Origin: Bacteroides sp.
Lineage (GTDB): Bacteria; Bacteroidota; Bacteroidia; Bacteroidales; Muribaculaceae
NCBI GenBank assembly: GCA_014801945.1
Contig: JAAVDF010000033.1
Coordinates: 10,915-44,056, forward strand
DNA: 33,142 bases
Direction of reading: 5' to 3'
Shown here: positions 14,201 to 23,722 of the stretch, piece after piece
How positions within the stretch are numbered: position 1 is the first letter of the stretch
Layout: the number at the start of each line of letters is the position of its first letter
The notes under the pieces: model-generated
Databases searched by the model: none
What the model was told of the DNA's origin: nothing
What the model saw: only the letters and a program-made list of their open reading frames with translations
Program-made: the position numbers and the translations under genes

Positions 14201-14704
14201 TTACACAAGTTCTTCTTTTATGGCATCACACCATGCTTTTACGCGTGCAGGTGTCCCTTCCGGATGATTCACATTGTCAATGCAAAGCCCGACGATCATA
14301 CCATGCACGTCACTGTCGGTATGTTTGTACTTATATCCGTCATTATTGAATGGAGCGATGAATGTCGCACGTGTGTCGTGGAGTCGATGATAGATCTCCC
14401 CTACCGAATTACAGAATGTGTCGGACATCGATTCATCACCGCAACCGAATATAGCAACCTCTATACCTTCAAGGTCAATAGCCTGCAGTCCATCAAGGAA
14501 TGTCGCCATATCTTCCTGAAGGTCACCTGCATTCCATGTGCTTGCACCGATCACGAGCACATCGTAGTCAGCAACAGCTGATGGTGCAGTAATGGCCACG
14601 TCATGGACATCCTCAGGATTTACACCGAGCTGACGCGCTATTTCCTGAGCTACTTCGAGGGTCGTACCGGTAGTCGAACCGTAGAATATACCTATCTTTT
14701 TCAT
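14201..14704 (-). CDS. fldA: Flavodoxin (long-chain, FldA type)
   Basis: A 167-residue FMN-binding electron carrier used in place of ferredoxin, for example with pyruvate:ferredoxin oxidoreductase or other low-potential partners. The N-terminus MKKIGIFYGSTTGTT is the phosphate-binding loop (residues 9-15). GASTWNAGDLQEDM supplies the tryptophan that stacks on the flavin. FGCGDESMSDTFCNSVGEIY carries the second flavin loop. The extra strand after it marks the long-chain class. It is divergent from the lyase gene and lies upstream of rpmH, which has its own promoter. Confidence 0.95.
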   Translation of the reverse strand: MKKIGIFYGSTTGTTLEVAQEIARQLGVNPEDVHDVAITAPSAVADYDVLVIGASTWNAGDLQEDMATFLDGLQAIDLEGIEVAIFGCGDESMSDTFCNSVGEIYHRLHDTRATFIAPFNNDGYKYKHTDSDVHGMIVGLCIDNVNHPEGTPARVKAWCDAIKEELV

Positions 14705-15021
14705 TGTATCTTTGAATAAATGTTGTTAAACTTACGTTGTGTATGTCTTTCTTAGTAATGAATTGAGATCGTTTTCACTTTCGTATGGATTGTCTATATT
14801 TTTCTTCAATCCGGGTACATAATATTAACGTTCATGGCATAATTAGGTTCGTTCACTTCCCACGATTTGCTTATTTAATTAAATTTCATTACTTTTGCAT
14901 AGTATATCTTACCTCAACGCATAGCTCCGGCAATCAACACGGGCAAAGGCTTTATGCCCTTCCGACCAATCGGAGCATTACATTCCGACCAATTATTATT
15001 CAATCATTTACTTTAAATTAC
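14705..15021. other. Divergent spacer between fldA and the rhamnogalacturonan lyase gene, including the lyase leader
   Basis: A 317-base spacer. It holds the lyase promoter (14866-14897) and a leader of about 118 bases. In the leader, GGGCA/TGCCC (14941-14945 with 14955-14959) and TCCGA/TCGGA (14961-14965 with 14970-14974) can form small hairpins, and TTCCGACCAAT occurs twice (14960-14970, 14983-14993). No clear fldA promoter was found. The frame open from 14785 is not likely to be translated, since its first part is promoter and leader. Confidence 0.6.
14866..14897 (+). promoter_or_regulatory. Promoter of the rhamnogalacturonan lyase gene
   Basis: TTTG at 14866-14869, 20 bases, then TACTTTTG at 14890-14897, a full consensus match. 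It fixes the lyase start downstream at 15022 and gives a leader of about 118 bases. Confidence 0.82.
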
Positions 15022-18000
15022 ATGAAAAAAACCTTCATTTCATGCATGGCTTTACTGGGATCATTGACAATGTCAGCCCAGTATTCCCACACAGTGCAGG
15101 CTGAAAAACTTGACCGCGGAGTTGTGGCAGTCAAGACTAACGGAGGGGTTTTCGTGTCATGGCGTTCGCTTGTCACCGATGCCAAAGGAACCACCTTTGA
15201 CATCTACCGTGACGGTGTAAAAGTCAACGAAACTCCACTGAAAACCAAAACGAACTTCACGGATGCGGCAGGAACTACTGCTTCAAAGTACACCGTAAAA
15301 GCTATCATTGATGATAAAGTGACCGAAACGTCCGCAGAAGCATCCGTATGGGAAACACCTTATCTCAAAATCCATCTCAACCGTCCTGAAGGCGGCACAT
15401 CGCCCGCAGGCGGTACTAATGAAGATCGTAACTACACTTATACACCTGATGACGTATCCGTGGCCGACGTCGATGGCGACGGCAACTGGGAACTCATCGT
15501 GAAATGGCATCCGACAAATGCAGCGGACAACTCTTTCTACCGCTACACCGGTAACACCATCATCGACTGCTACAAGCTTGACGGCACTCAGCTCTGGCGC
15601 ATAGATCTCGGCCACAATATACGTTCCGGCAACCACTACACGCAATTCATGGTCTATGACTTTGATGGCGACGGTTGTGCCGAAATGATATGCAAGACTG
15701 CACCGGGCACAATTGATGCCAAGGGTAACCCGGTGCTGATGGGTGATGACAAGGTGACTGATGACTATCGCAATTCGCAGGGTCATATCATAAAAGGTTC
15801 GGAATACCTCACTGTTTTCTCCGGCAAAACAGGCGAAGCGATCCATACCATAGCCTACAACCCTTCACGCAACGCCCACCCCTTCGACAAATCCACCACC
15901 GGCTGGGGTGACTCATACGGCGGCCGTTCGGAACGTTACCTCGCAGGTGTCGCCTATCTCGACGGTAAGACTCCGAGTGCCATTTTCTGTCGCGGTTATT
16001 ACACCCACTCCTATCTCTGGGCTGTTGATTTCGATGGAAAAGAACTGAAAGAACGCTGGCTTCATGCTTCCACCACCAAGGGACAGGGCGCCTACGGCGA
16101 AGGTGCTCACTCTCTGACAATCGGCGACGTCGATGGCGACGGCTTCGATGAGATCGTCTATGGTGCCGCTTCGATTGACCATGACGGCTCACTCCTTTAC
16201 CGCACGGGAGCTGGACATGGCGATGCCCTTCACCTTGCAGCCATGCTTCCTGACCGCGAAGGCCTGCAGGTGTTCATGCCTCATGAAGAGAAAAGCTCTT
16301 CCTACAAGTATGACACAGAGTTGCGCGATGCAAAAACCGGCGAGATCATATTTTTTGAAGCTCAGTCAGGAAATGATATCGGTCGCGGACTCGCAGCCAA
16401 CGTCTCCTCTAAGTATTCCGGCTATGAATATTGGTCATCTACCGGCAAGGTATTCAACAATGGTGTGCAGTTGACCGGAGCTAAACGTCCTTCGATCAAT
16501 TTCCGTATCTACTGGGACGGCGACCTTCTTGACGAGCTCCTCGACGGAACCACCATCACAAAACCCGACCAAGGCCTCACGAAGATCAACACTATCCAAC
16601 AGTTCAGTTCTTTCTCAAATGCTGCCTCATGCAACACGACCAAGGCCACTCCCAACCTTCAAGCTGACCTCTTCGGCGACTGGCGCGAGGAAGTGATCCT
16701 CCACGACAGCTCTACGGAGTCTGACCTACTAATCTTCACAACCACGATTCCTACCGAATACAAAGTACCGACCCTCATGCAGGACCGTCAATATCGTGTA
16801 GCTATCGCTTGGCAGAACGTGGCCTATAACCAGCCCCCTCACCTCAGCTACAATCTTGAGGAATTGTTCAACACCAACGGTGCTATCTCGATCAACTCAG
16901 GCGCGCTCAGTCAGATTATCTATCTCGGCGACGAAATCCAGCCTATCGCCTTCACCGTTCTCCGTGCGACAGGTGCTGAATGTGAAGGTCTCCCCGAAGG
17001 CATGGTGTTCAACTTCGATCCCGCTACACTCACCGGCACTATTACCGGCAAGCCTGTAGCCGAAGGCGAATATAACATTACCGTGACAACGACGGGAGCG
17101 AACGACGACACCAACGCGTCATTCAATGCAACCATTAAGGTACGCAAGAACACTTCCATTCAGCTTGCTGCTTATTATCCGTTTGAAAAAGTCGGAGAAT
17201 CTACCCCCAACCTCAAGGGTGGAAACGCCACCGCTCTCAAGGGAGTTCTTGGTGCGGCTGTCGATGGCAAGCAGGGCAAGGCTCTGCAGCTTGACGGTAA
17301 GAACTGCTACATTCAGGAGGACTATGACCTGATTAATTTCGGTGATGCCTCTTTCTCCGTTGAATTCTGGATGAACTCTACAGCGGCCGACAACAACTGC
17401 TATATCATGAACAAGGGCGTAATCGCTCCCGCTAATGGTTCGGGCAACTGGTATGGCATAGAGTACAAGGACAACAAGGGTGTTAAAGAGCTCCGATTCG
17501 CTGTCGATGACAACATCGAGAAGTCTCAAGTAGAGGTTCAAGGTGCAGAAAAGTACTTTGACGGCAAATGGCACCATGTCGTAGCCGTACGCGACGCTAT
17601 CGAAAAGCAACTCCGCCTTTACGTGGATGGAGAGCTTCTTGCCACCAAGGAAGATCTCACTAATACAATACTCTCTGACGAACCTCTCGTGATCGGAAAT
17701 GTGAACGGTGGTGACGGCTGGGGCTATGATAACTTCTACACCGGCATGCTTGATGAATTCTCGATCTACCGTGGCGTGATGAGCGCAAGCAAGGTCAAGG
17801 AACATTTCGAATCGCAGGGTTCTGAGATGATCGCTTACTTCCCGATGGACGAAATGGGTGAGACAACACCCAATATGGTCTATGGCGAAGCGACCGCACA
17901 GAAGGGCACGACAATCTCTATCGACGGCCTCAAGGGAGGTGCTATCGAGTTTGACGATACCTACTTCCTCACCCAACCGATCTATGATGCCATCAATATG

Positions 18001-18666
18001 GGCGAGAAAGACTTCTCTATCGAACTTTGGGCACGCTCAATCGACGATGACGGCTATCTCCTCTGCATCGGCACCCACAACAAGACCAATGTCGAAGGCG
18101 GTACTGGTAACTGGATCGGCCTCGAACGCAAGAACGGTTACCTCTGCTTCTCGATTGACGATGACATCAAGAAAACCGACTGTAAGCTTGATGACGCCAG
18201 CAGTATCTTCGACGGCGAATGGCACCATATCGTATGCGTGCGCAACTATGCCGACAAGACTATGAAGCTCTACATTGACGGAAAGGAAAGTGCAGCAGAA
18301 AACAACGTAGCCACAGGTGCTCTCAATTTCTCCGCTACAGAACTCATGTTCATCGGTGGCGATGACGAGTCTGGCAACCGCATTTTCGCAGGCGCGATAG
18401 ATGAACTCACCATCTATCCGAAGGCTCTTTCTGCCGACGAGGTTGAGGAACATTACAACTACCTCCGTCTTTCGGAAATCGAAGACATAATCGCCGGATC
18501 GGCAACCGCACGTTACACCGTTGTCGATGCCTTCAGTGGCCGTATCATCCGCACCGCTGTCGGAGTCGATCGCGCGGATATCGTCGATGATCTCCAGCAG
18601 GGCATCTACGTGCTCGTTGTCGAGGACGGACAGTCAATGCAGACCTATAAGTTTGTGAAGCGTTAA
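15022..18666 (+). CDS. Family PL11 rhamnogalacturonan lyase with two LamG-like domains and T9SS-like tail
   Basis: A secreted 1214-residue enzyme predicted to cut the rhamnose-galacturonate backbone of pectin (rhamnogalacturonan I) by beta-elimination. Residues 1-19 are a signal peptide (MKKTFISCMALLGSLTMSA) without a lipobox. About 20-612 is the PL11 unit: an N-terminal beta domain (GGVFVSWRSL), then a propeller with calcium-loop repeats DVDGDGNWE, DFDGDGCAE, DVDGDGFDE, and FGDWREEVILHD. About 635-712 is an Ig-like (He_PIG-type) domain, LPEGMVFNFDPATLTGTITG. Two tandem LamG/concanavalin-like domains follow (about 712-926 and 935-1146), each with a WHH(V/I)V motif. The end (about 1161-1214, YTVVDAF, GIYVLVV, YKFVKR) resembles a type IX secretion sorting domain. 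No SusC/SusD pair or other pectin gene is near. Confidence 0.9.
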   Translation: MKKTFISCMALLGSLTMSAQYSHTVQAEKLDRGVVAVKTNGGVFVSWRSLVTDAKGTTFDIYRDGVKVNETPLKTKTNFTDAAGTTASKYTVKAIIDDKVTETSAEASVWETPYLKIHLNRPEGGTSPAGGTNEDRNYTYTPDDVSVADVDGDGNWELIVKWHPTNAADNSFYRYTGNTIIDCYKLDGTQLWRIDLGHNIRSGNHYTQFMVYDFDGDGCAEMICKTAPGTIDAKGNPVLMGDDKVTDDYRNSQGHIIKGSEYLTVFSGKTGEAIHTIAYNPSRNAHPFDKSTTGWGDSYGGRSERYLAGVAYLDGKTPSAIFCRGYYTHSYLWAVDFDGKELKERWLHASTTKGQGAYGEGAHSLTIGDVDGDGFDEIVYGAASIDHDGSLLYRTGAGHGDALHLAAMLPDREGLQVFMPHEEKSSSYKYDTELRDAKTGEIIFFEAQSGNDIGRGLAANVSSKYSGYEYWSSTGKVFNNGVQLTGAKRPSINFRIYWDGDLLDELLDGTTITKPDQGLTKINTIQQFSSFSNAASCNTTKATPNLQADLFGDWREEVILHDSSTESDLLIFTTTIPTEYKVPTLMQDRQYRVAIAWQNVAYNQPPHLSYNLEELFNTNGAISINSGALSQIIYLGDEIQPIAFTVLRATGAECEGLPEGMVFNFDPATLTGTITGKPVAEGEYNITVTTTGANDDTNASFNATIKVRKNTSIQLAAYYPFEKVGESTPNLKGGNATALKGVLGAAVDGKQGKALQLDGKNCYIQEDYDLINFGDASFSVEFWMNSTAADNNCYIMNKGVIAPANGSGNWYGIEYKDNKGVKELRFAVDDNIEKSQVEVQGAEKYFDGKWHHVVAVRDAIEKQLRLYVDGELLATKEDLTNTILSDEPLVIGNVNGGDGWGYDNFYTGMLDEFSIYRGVMSASKVKEHFESQGSEMIAYFPMDEMGETTPNMVYGEATAQKGTTISIDGLKGGAIEFDDTYFLTQPIYDAINMGEKDFSIELWARSIDDDGYLLCIGTHNKTNVEGGTGNWIGLERKNGYLCFSIDDDIKKTDCKLDDASSIFDGEWHHIVCVRNYADKTMKLYIDGKESAAENNVATGALNFSATELMFIGGDDESGNRIFAGAIDELTIYPKALSADEVEEHYNYLRLSEIEDIIAGSATARYTVVDAFSGRIIRTAVGVDRADIVDDLQQGIYVLVVEDGQSMQTYKFVKR

Positions 18667-18695
18667 CACGCCTTACTACTTCTTCTGAACAGTCC

Positions 18696-18735
18696 AACGG
18701 ACCGTACATCCCGTTAATCGGGTGTGCGGTCCGTT
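18696..18735 (+). terminator. Terminator-like hairpin after the lyase gene
   Basis: AACGGACCG (18696-18704) pairs with CGGTCCGTT (18727-18735); the stem can extend inward through CCCG (18710-18713) with CGGG (18719-18722) and one bulge. The tail downstream is T-rich but interrupted. It lies 30 bases past the stop. Confidence 0.7.
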
Positions 18736-18773
18736 CTGTCTATTATCTTTTAATTTTATTTTTAAAATAGGGG

Positions 18774-18805
18774 GTTGAATTTATGGAATAAAAATTGTAA
18801 TTTTG
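18774..18805 (+). promoter_or_regulatory. Promoter of ftsK
   Basis: GTTG at 18774-18777 (one mismatch to TTTG), 20 bases, then TAATTTTG at 18798-18805. Transcription near 18812 gives a leader of about 39 bases before the ftsK ATG. Confidence 0.65.
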
Positions 18806-18850
18806 TTTTTCATTTCTTAAAGTTGAAAAAGCACACTTTTTTCATAGCTT

Positions 18851-21800
18851 ATGTCATCACCCTATTCACCCATCGACGAATCATCATATACTGACACCGC
18901 ATTTGATCCGGAAGCAATGCTGAATACTCCGGACAATCAGCCGGTTCAGAATCCGGCGACGGCCAACGTAGCCGGACAATCGGCTGCGCCGATCGGTAAT
19001 CCCCAATACTATCCCAATACTAATACAGGTATGCCTCTTCAAGATCAACCAAGCGCAGGCATACCGGTCAATAACCCCATCTACGGTAATCCCCCTATCC
19101 CCAACCCCATTCCTGTAAGCGGTCCGATCCCCGGTCAGACTTCTTCTCAACCAGCCCCTGCCGCATCCACGACCACACCCAAACCAGAGACCCGTCACAA
19201 GTCACCATCGGCATTGGAGCGCGCCTTGACACTCATAGGCGATTCGCGCACTGTCATGTTCCTCGGAATAATATTCGTAATCGCCGCAGGCTATTCGCTC
19301 ATTGTGGCCATGTCATATTTCGCACATATCGGAACAGATCAAAGCGCGTTGCTCAACGCCGACTACGATCCGGAGATGATAAAAAATGCCGGCGGACCGT
19401 TCGGTGCATGGCTTGCCCATACCCTTATATATAACTGGCTTGGTATTGGTTCATTCATCCTGATCTATTATCTGGCCGTATGCGGTATCGGTATGCTTAA
19501 AATATATCGTCCTCATTTCTGGTCATTGACATTGCGATGCCTTCTTTCAGCGGTAGCCCTATCGATCATCTGTGGTTTCGTGACATACGAGATCGCATCG
19601 CCGATCTACTGGGGTGGTCGCCACGGCTACCTCCTAAACGAGAAACTGATGATATTCACAGGATTCTGGGGAGCTCTCGGAGTGAGCATCATAATGGGCG
19701 GTCTCGTGGTCATATTGTACCTCGCACAGTTGAAACGCATATTTGGTTATGCTGCGGCCGGCATCAACGCATATCGTGCCCGTCAGGCCGAACGTCGTGC
19801 AGAGCGTGAACGTATCCGCGCGGCAGAGGAAGCCGAACGTCTCGAACGCGAAGCGCGTGAAGCCGCGATCAGAGCCGAGGAGGAAGCAGCGAGAAGAGCT
19901 GAGGCCGAACGCATCGCGGCTGAAAAAGCGGCTGCAGAGCGTGAGCGTCTTTCTAAACTTGCCGCCCAAGCTCCCAAAGTTACTGCCACCGCTCCTGCAG
20001 CATCCGTTGCTCCGAAATCAGCAGCGGCATCAACATCAAAGAGTACCGTCACAGAAAGTCTTTTCAACTCTGATCCGGAGGAGGATTCTGATATCAACAC
20101 TGAAATTGCGGTTGCGGAGGTCGCCGACTACGAAGCTCCCGTCGCTGTCGTTGATGAATCGGAAACAGTCGTTATGGATACTCCCGTCGTAAGCATGGAT
20201 GAGGACAATGAGGATGAGAGCGATGATGAAGACGAAATCCCTGATCCCGTTTTTGACAATGATGATCAGGAAGAGGACGAAACCGAAATAGCCCCCCTCT
20301 TTGCCGATGAAGATCTTCAGGAGGATAATGTTCAGGAGGAAGAAGTGGATGACAAGCCTCTCTTCGCGTCTGAACCTGTCGAAATTCCAACACCCAAAGC
20401 CACGGAGACCCGTCCGGTAACCGCTGCAGAAGTTTTGGAGATGGCCCCCTTCGATCCGAGAGCCGAACTGTCGAATTATAAATTCCCCACCATTGATTTC
20501 CTCCGTCCGGCCAACAACAGCGGCATAAGCGTAGATGCTCAGGAGATGGAAGAGAACAAGCAGCGAATCACTGACACACTCAACCACTACGGCATACCCA
20601 TCTCCAAGATCGATGCTACCGTAGGTCCGACCGTGACTCTCTATGAGATCATCCCAGCCGAAGGTGTCCGTATCGCAAAGATCAAACGCCTCGAAGACGA
20701 TATCGCTCTCAGCCTTGCAGCACTCGGCATCCGTATCATCGCTCCGATCCCAGGTCGCGGCACTATCGGCATCGAAGTCCCCAACAAAGATCCGCAAGTG
20801 GTGTCCATGCGGTCGGTTATCGAATCTCCGACATACGCAAACAGCCACATGGAACTTCCTATGGCCATGGGTCGCACTATCAGCAACGAGGTTTTCATGG
20901 CTGACCTCTGCAAGATGCCTCACCTCCTTGTGGCAGGTGCAACAGGTATGGGTAAATCCGTAGGTCTCAACACCATCATCACCTCACTCCTTTATAAGAA
21001 GCACCCTGCAGAGCTGAAGTTTGTACTTATTGACCCGAAGATGGTGGAATTCAGCCTTTACGCACGTCTGGAACGCCATTATCTTGCCAAACTTCCCGAT
21101 GAGGAGGATGCCATCATCACTGATCCGATGAAGGTCGTGGCTACGCTCAATTCACTGTGCGTCGAGATGGACAACCGTTATGCACTCTTGAAAGAAGCAG
21201 CCATGCGCAACATAAAGGAGTACAACGACAAGTTTATCCATCGCCAGCTCAACCCTGCCAAGGGACATCGCTTCCTCCCCTACATCGTGGTTATCGTGGA
21301 TGAGTTTGCCGATCTAATCATGACTGCCGGTAAGGAGGTCGAAACACCTATCGCACGTATCGCACAGAAAGCGCGCGCAGTGGGCATACACATGATCCTC
21401 GCAACACAGCGTCCGTCAACCAATGTGATCACCGGTGTGATCAAAGCCAACTTCCCCGGCCGCATCGCATTCCGCGTATTCCAGATGGTGGATTCACGTA
21501 CCATCATTGACCGCCCCGGTGCAAACCAGCTTATAGGTCGCGGCGACATGCTTTTCAGCAATAACGGAAAGCTCGACCGCGTACAGTGTGCGTTCATCGA
21601 CACTCCTGAGGTAACAGCCATCTGTGACAGCATCAGCGCGCAGGCCGGCTACTCGTGCCCCTACGAGTTGCCTGAATATATAGCCGAAAGCGGCGATGGA
21701 GGCAAGCTTGCCACTGTAGGTGACCGCGACCCGCTCTTTGACGAGTGTGCACGTCTGGTAGTCACTACGGACACCGCATCGACCTCATCGCTGCAACGTC

Positions 21801-21943
21801 GCTATTCCATCGGATATAACCGCGCCGGAAAAATTATGGATCAGATGGAAGCTGCCGGCATAGTTGGTCCATCGCAAGGCGGCAAACCCCGTCAGGTCCT
21901 CGTTGATTCTCTCACTCTCGAACGCATCCTTGAGAATGCCTGA
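18851..21943 (+). CDS. ftsK: DNA translocase FtsK/SpoIIIE
   Basis: Septum-located motor that pumps chromosomal DNA during division. The 1030-residue protein starts with a Pro/Asn/Gln-rich stretch (about 1-120) predicted to be disordered and cytoplasmic. Four membrane segments follow (about 136-158, 193-216, 228-248, 273-295). Then comes an Ala/Glu/Arg coiled region (about 306-372), a strongly acidic linker (about 410-510), and the motor: Walker A GATGMGKS (about 695), Walker B VVIVDEFADL (about 813). The C-terminal winged helix (about 960-1030, QRRYSIGYNRAGKIMDQME) reads polar DNA signals. It is followed 35 bases later by the lolA-like gene, with no terminator between. Confidence 0.95.
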   Translation: MSSPYSPIDESSYTDTAFDPEAMLNTPDNQPVQNPATANVAGQSAAPIGNPQYYPNTNTGMPLQDQPSAGIPVNNPIYGNPPIPNPIPVSGPIPGQTSSQPAPAASTTTPKPETRHKSPSALERALTLIGDSRTVMFLGIIFVIAAGYSLIVAMSYFAHIGTDQSALLNADYDPEMIKNAGGPFGAWLAHTLIYNWLGIGSFILIYYLAVCGIGMLKIYRPHFWSLTLRCLLSAVALSIICGFVTYEIASPIYWGGRHGYLLNEKLMIFTGFWGALGVSIIMGGLVVILYLAQLKRIFGYAAAGINAYRARQAERRAERERIRAAEEAERLEREAREAAIRAEEEAARRAEAERIAAEKAAAERERLSKLAAQAPKVTATAPAASVAPKSAAASTSKSTVTESLFNSDPEEDSDINTEIAVAEVADYEAPVAVVDESETVVMDTPVVSMDEDNEDESDDEDEIPDPVFDNDDQEEDETEIAPLFADEDLQEDNVQEEEVDDKPLFASEPVEIPTPKATETRPVTAAEVLEMAPFDPRAELSNYKFPTIDFLRPANNSGISVDAQEMEENKQRITDTLNHYGIPISKIDATVGPTVTLYEIIPAEGVRIAKIKRLEDDIALSLAALGIRIIAPIPGRGTIGIEVPNKDPQVVSMRSVIESPTYANSHMELPMAMGRTISNEVFMADLCKMPHLLVAGATGMGKSVGLNTIITSLLYKKHPAELKFVLIDPKMVEFSLYARLERHYLAKLPDEEDAIITDPMKVVATLNSLCVEMDNRYALLKEAAMRNIKEYNDKFIHRQLNPAKGHRFLPYIVVIVDEFADLIMTAGKEVETPIARIAQKARAVGIHMILATQRPSTNVITGVIKANFPGRIAFRVFQMVDSRTIIDRPGANQLIGRGDMLFSNNGKLDRVQCAFIDTPEVTAICDSISAQAGYSCPYELPEYIAESGDGGKLATVGDRDPLFDECARLVVTTDTASTSSLQRRYSIGYNRAGKIMDQMEAAGIVGPSQGGKPRQVLVDSLTLERILENA

Positions 21944-21978
21944 TTCCATCTGTTGAAATAATTCAACACCAACTCAAA

Positions 21979-22605
21979 ATGATTGAAATAATGTTAAAGA
22001 GGATTTTGCTTTTAATCGCCGTTATCACCGGATGCTGTTCAGCGGTGTCAGGTGCGGAAACGGCCACATCCATACTTGACCGCGCATCAGCAAAATTCAA
22101 GGGCGAGAAATCTATACAGGCCGCATATACAATCACGACTGAAGGACATAAACAAAGCGGGACACTGACCATAGCAGGTGACCGTTTCACCATAGCATCA
22201 CCGCAGATCTCTTCATGGTATGACGGCAAGACCCAGTGGACATATTCCACACAGACAGGTGAGGTAAATATTACCGAACCTACGCCTGAGGAACTCCAGC
22301 AGGTCAATCCATTTGCTATAATCAACTCATTCCGAAAGCTATACAAAGCCACACTTGTAAAATCGCCGGCTTCGGAAAAAGTTGTCCGTCTGACCTCTGT
22401 TGATCCTAAGAACGACATAAAGAGCGTGGTACTCACTCTTAACGCCACTACCCTCTACCCTACCAAGATCGATCTTACAATGGGTAATCGCCGCACGGTC
22501 ACCATTCAGGTTACATCAGTAAAGGCCGGAGGGCAGCTTCCGGTTTCGGATTTCCGCTTCAATCCGAACAAATATCCCGGCATCCCCGTTGTTGATTTGC
22601 GCTGA
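21979..22605 (+). CDS. lolA: LolA-like outer-membrane lipoprotein carrier protein
   Basis: A periplasmic chaperone that carries lipoproteins from the inner to the outer membrane. The product has 208 residues, or 204 if the second ATG (21991) is used. The N-terminus is a signal peptide (LLLIAVITGCCSAVSG, mature from about residue 26). The mature part follows the LolA pattern: SILDRASAKFKGEKSIQAAYTI, a hydrophobic beta-sheet with FTIASPQISSWYDGKTQWTY, and a late strand VSDFRFNPNKYPGIPVVDLR. The cysteines near the signal end do not form a good lipobox. Placement behind ftsK fits Bacteroidota gene order. Bacteroidota LolA-like proteins are divergent from the E. coli protein, so function is by family. 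Confidence 0.85.
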   Translation: MIEIMLKRILLLIAVITGCCSAVSGAETATSILDRASAKFKGEKSIQAAYTITTEGHKQSGTLTIAGDRFTIASPQISSWYDGKTQWTYSTQTGEVNITEPTPEELQQVNPFAIINSFRKLYKATLVKSPASEKVVRLTSVDPKNDIKSVVLTLNATTLYPTKIDLTMGNRRTVTIQVTSVKAGGQLPVSDFRFNPNKYPGIPVVDLR

Positions 22606-22741
22606 CACTTCCATGGTCTTATCCTCGGCCATTGAATGTTAATCTATCCAAATTCCCACATCCCAACGGGGTGATCAAGCGTTATTTCTCTACTTAATTA
22701 AGAATTATTAATTCATCAATTCAAATATCAAGGTTAAAATT

Positions 22742-23692
22742 ATGGCTGAAATCAAAACACGTTGCCTTATCATAGGCTCAGGTCCTGCAGGTTATACTGC
22801 TGCCATCTACACCTCCCGTGCAAATATCGCACCTCTCGTAATCGAAGGAATGCAGCCTGGAGGCCAGCTCACAACCACTACCGAAATAGAAAACTTCCCC
22901 GGTCAACCCAATGGCACAACCGGTCCTCAGCTCATGGAGGATATCCGTTCACAGGCCATCAAGTTCGGAGCCGATATTCGTACCGGCCTTGTAACTGAGG
23001 TTGATTTCTCGGTACGTCCTTTCAAGGCAAAGACAAACACAGGTCTCGATATCGAGGCTGACAGTGTGATCATCTCAACAGGCGCATCCGCCCGTTACCT
23101 CGGCCTCCCCGACGAACAGAAGTATTCCGGTCTTGGTGTATCGGCTTGTGCGACATGCGACGGTTTCTTCTACCGCAAGAAGCGCGTAGCCGTTGTCGGT
23201 GGTGGTGACACCGCATGCGAGGAGGCTCTCTACCTAAGCAACCTTGCTTCGGATGTGTTCCTGATTGTCCGTAAACCTCATCTGCGTGCATCGAAAGTCA
23301 TGCAGTCACGCGTGCTTAACAAGAGCAATATAAAGGTGCTCTTCAACACCAACACTACCGGTCTTTACGGTGACGAGTATCTCGAAGGCGCACACCTCGT
23401 GGAGAACGTAGGCACTTCCAACGAGCAGCACTATGACCTCGCACTCGACGGATTCTTCCTCGCTATCGGCCACACTCCCAATACAGGTGTATTCAGCCAG
23501 TACATTGATCTCGACGCATCCGGCTATATCAAAGTCAAGGGTTCAGGCACTCAGACCAATGTCCCCGGAGTATTTGCCGCAGGTGACGTTGCCGATCCGG
23601 TCTATCGTCAGGCCATCACAGCAGCCGGCATGGGTTGCAAGGCGGCTCTTGACGTAGAGCGTTTCCTCAACGAGGAAGGTCTCGTAGGCTAA
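22742..23692 (+). CDS. trxB: Thioredoxin reductase
   Basis: FAD/NADPH enzyme that reduces thioredoxin. The 316-residue length and order of sites are typical of the low-molecular-weight type: FAD loop GSGPAGYTAA (about 11-20), PGGQLTTTTEIENFPG, active-site dithiol CATC (C136, C139), NADPH loop GGGDTACEEA, and the second FAD motif GVFAAGDV near the end. It follows the lolA-like gene after 136 bases, with no hairpin seen, and runs into a GNAT gene 30 bases further on. Confidence 0.97.
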   Translation: MAEIKTRCLIIGSGPAGYTAAIYTSRANIAPLVIEGMQPGGQLTTTTEIENFPGQPNGTTGPQLMEDIRSQAIKFGADIRTGLVTEVDFSVRPFKAKTNTGLDIEADSVIISTGASARYLGLPDEQKYSGLGVSACATCDGFFYRKKRVAVVGGGDTACEEALYLSNLASDVFLIVRKPHLRASKVMQSRVLNKSNIKVLFNTNTTGLYGDEYLEGAHLVENVGTSNEQHYDLALDGFFLAIGHTPNTGVFSQYIDLDASGYIKVKGSGTQTNVPGVFAAGDVADPVYRQAITAAGMGCKAALDVERFLNEEGLVG

Positions 23693-23722
23693 CAAGAAAT
23701 TATGATTGATCTGTAAGCTGAT

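Noticed and set aside
14785-15021. 79-codon N-terminal extension of the lyase
   Set aside because: It covers the promoter and leader. The ATG at 15022 gives a perfect signal peptide.
17119-17976. 285-codon minus-strand frame opposite the LamG-like domains
   Set aside because: Antisense shadow within the lyase gene, caused by codon bias. No domain pattern.
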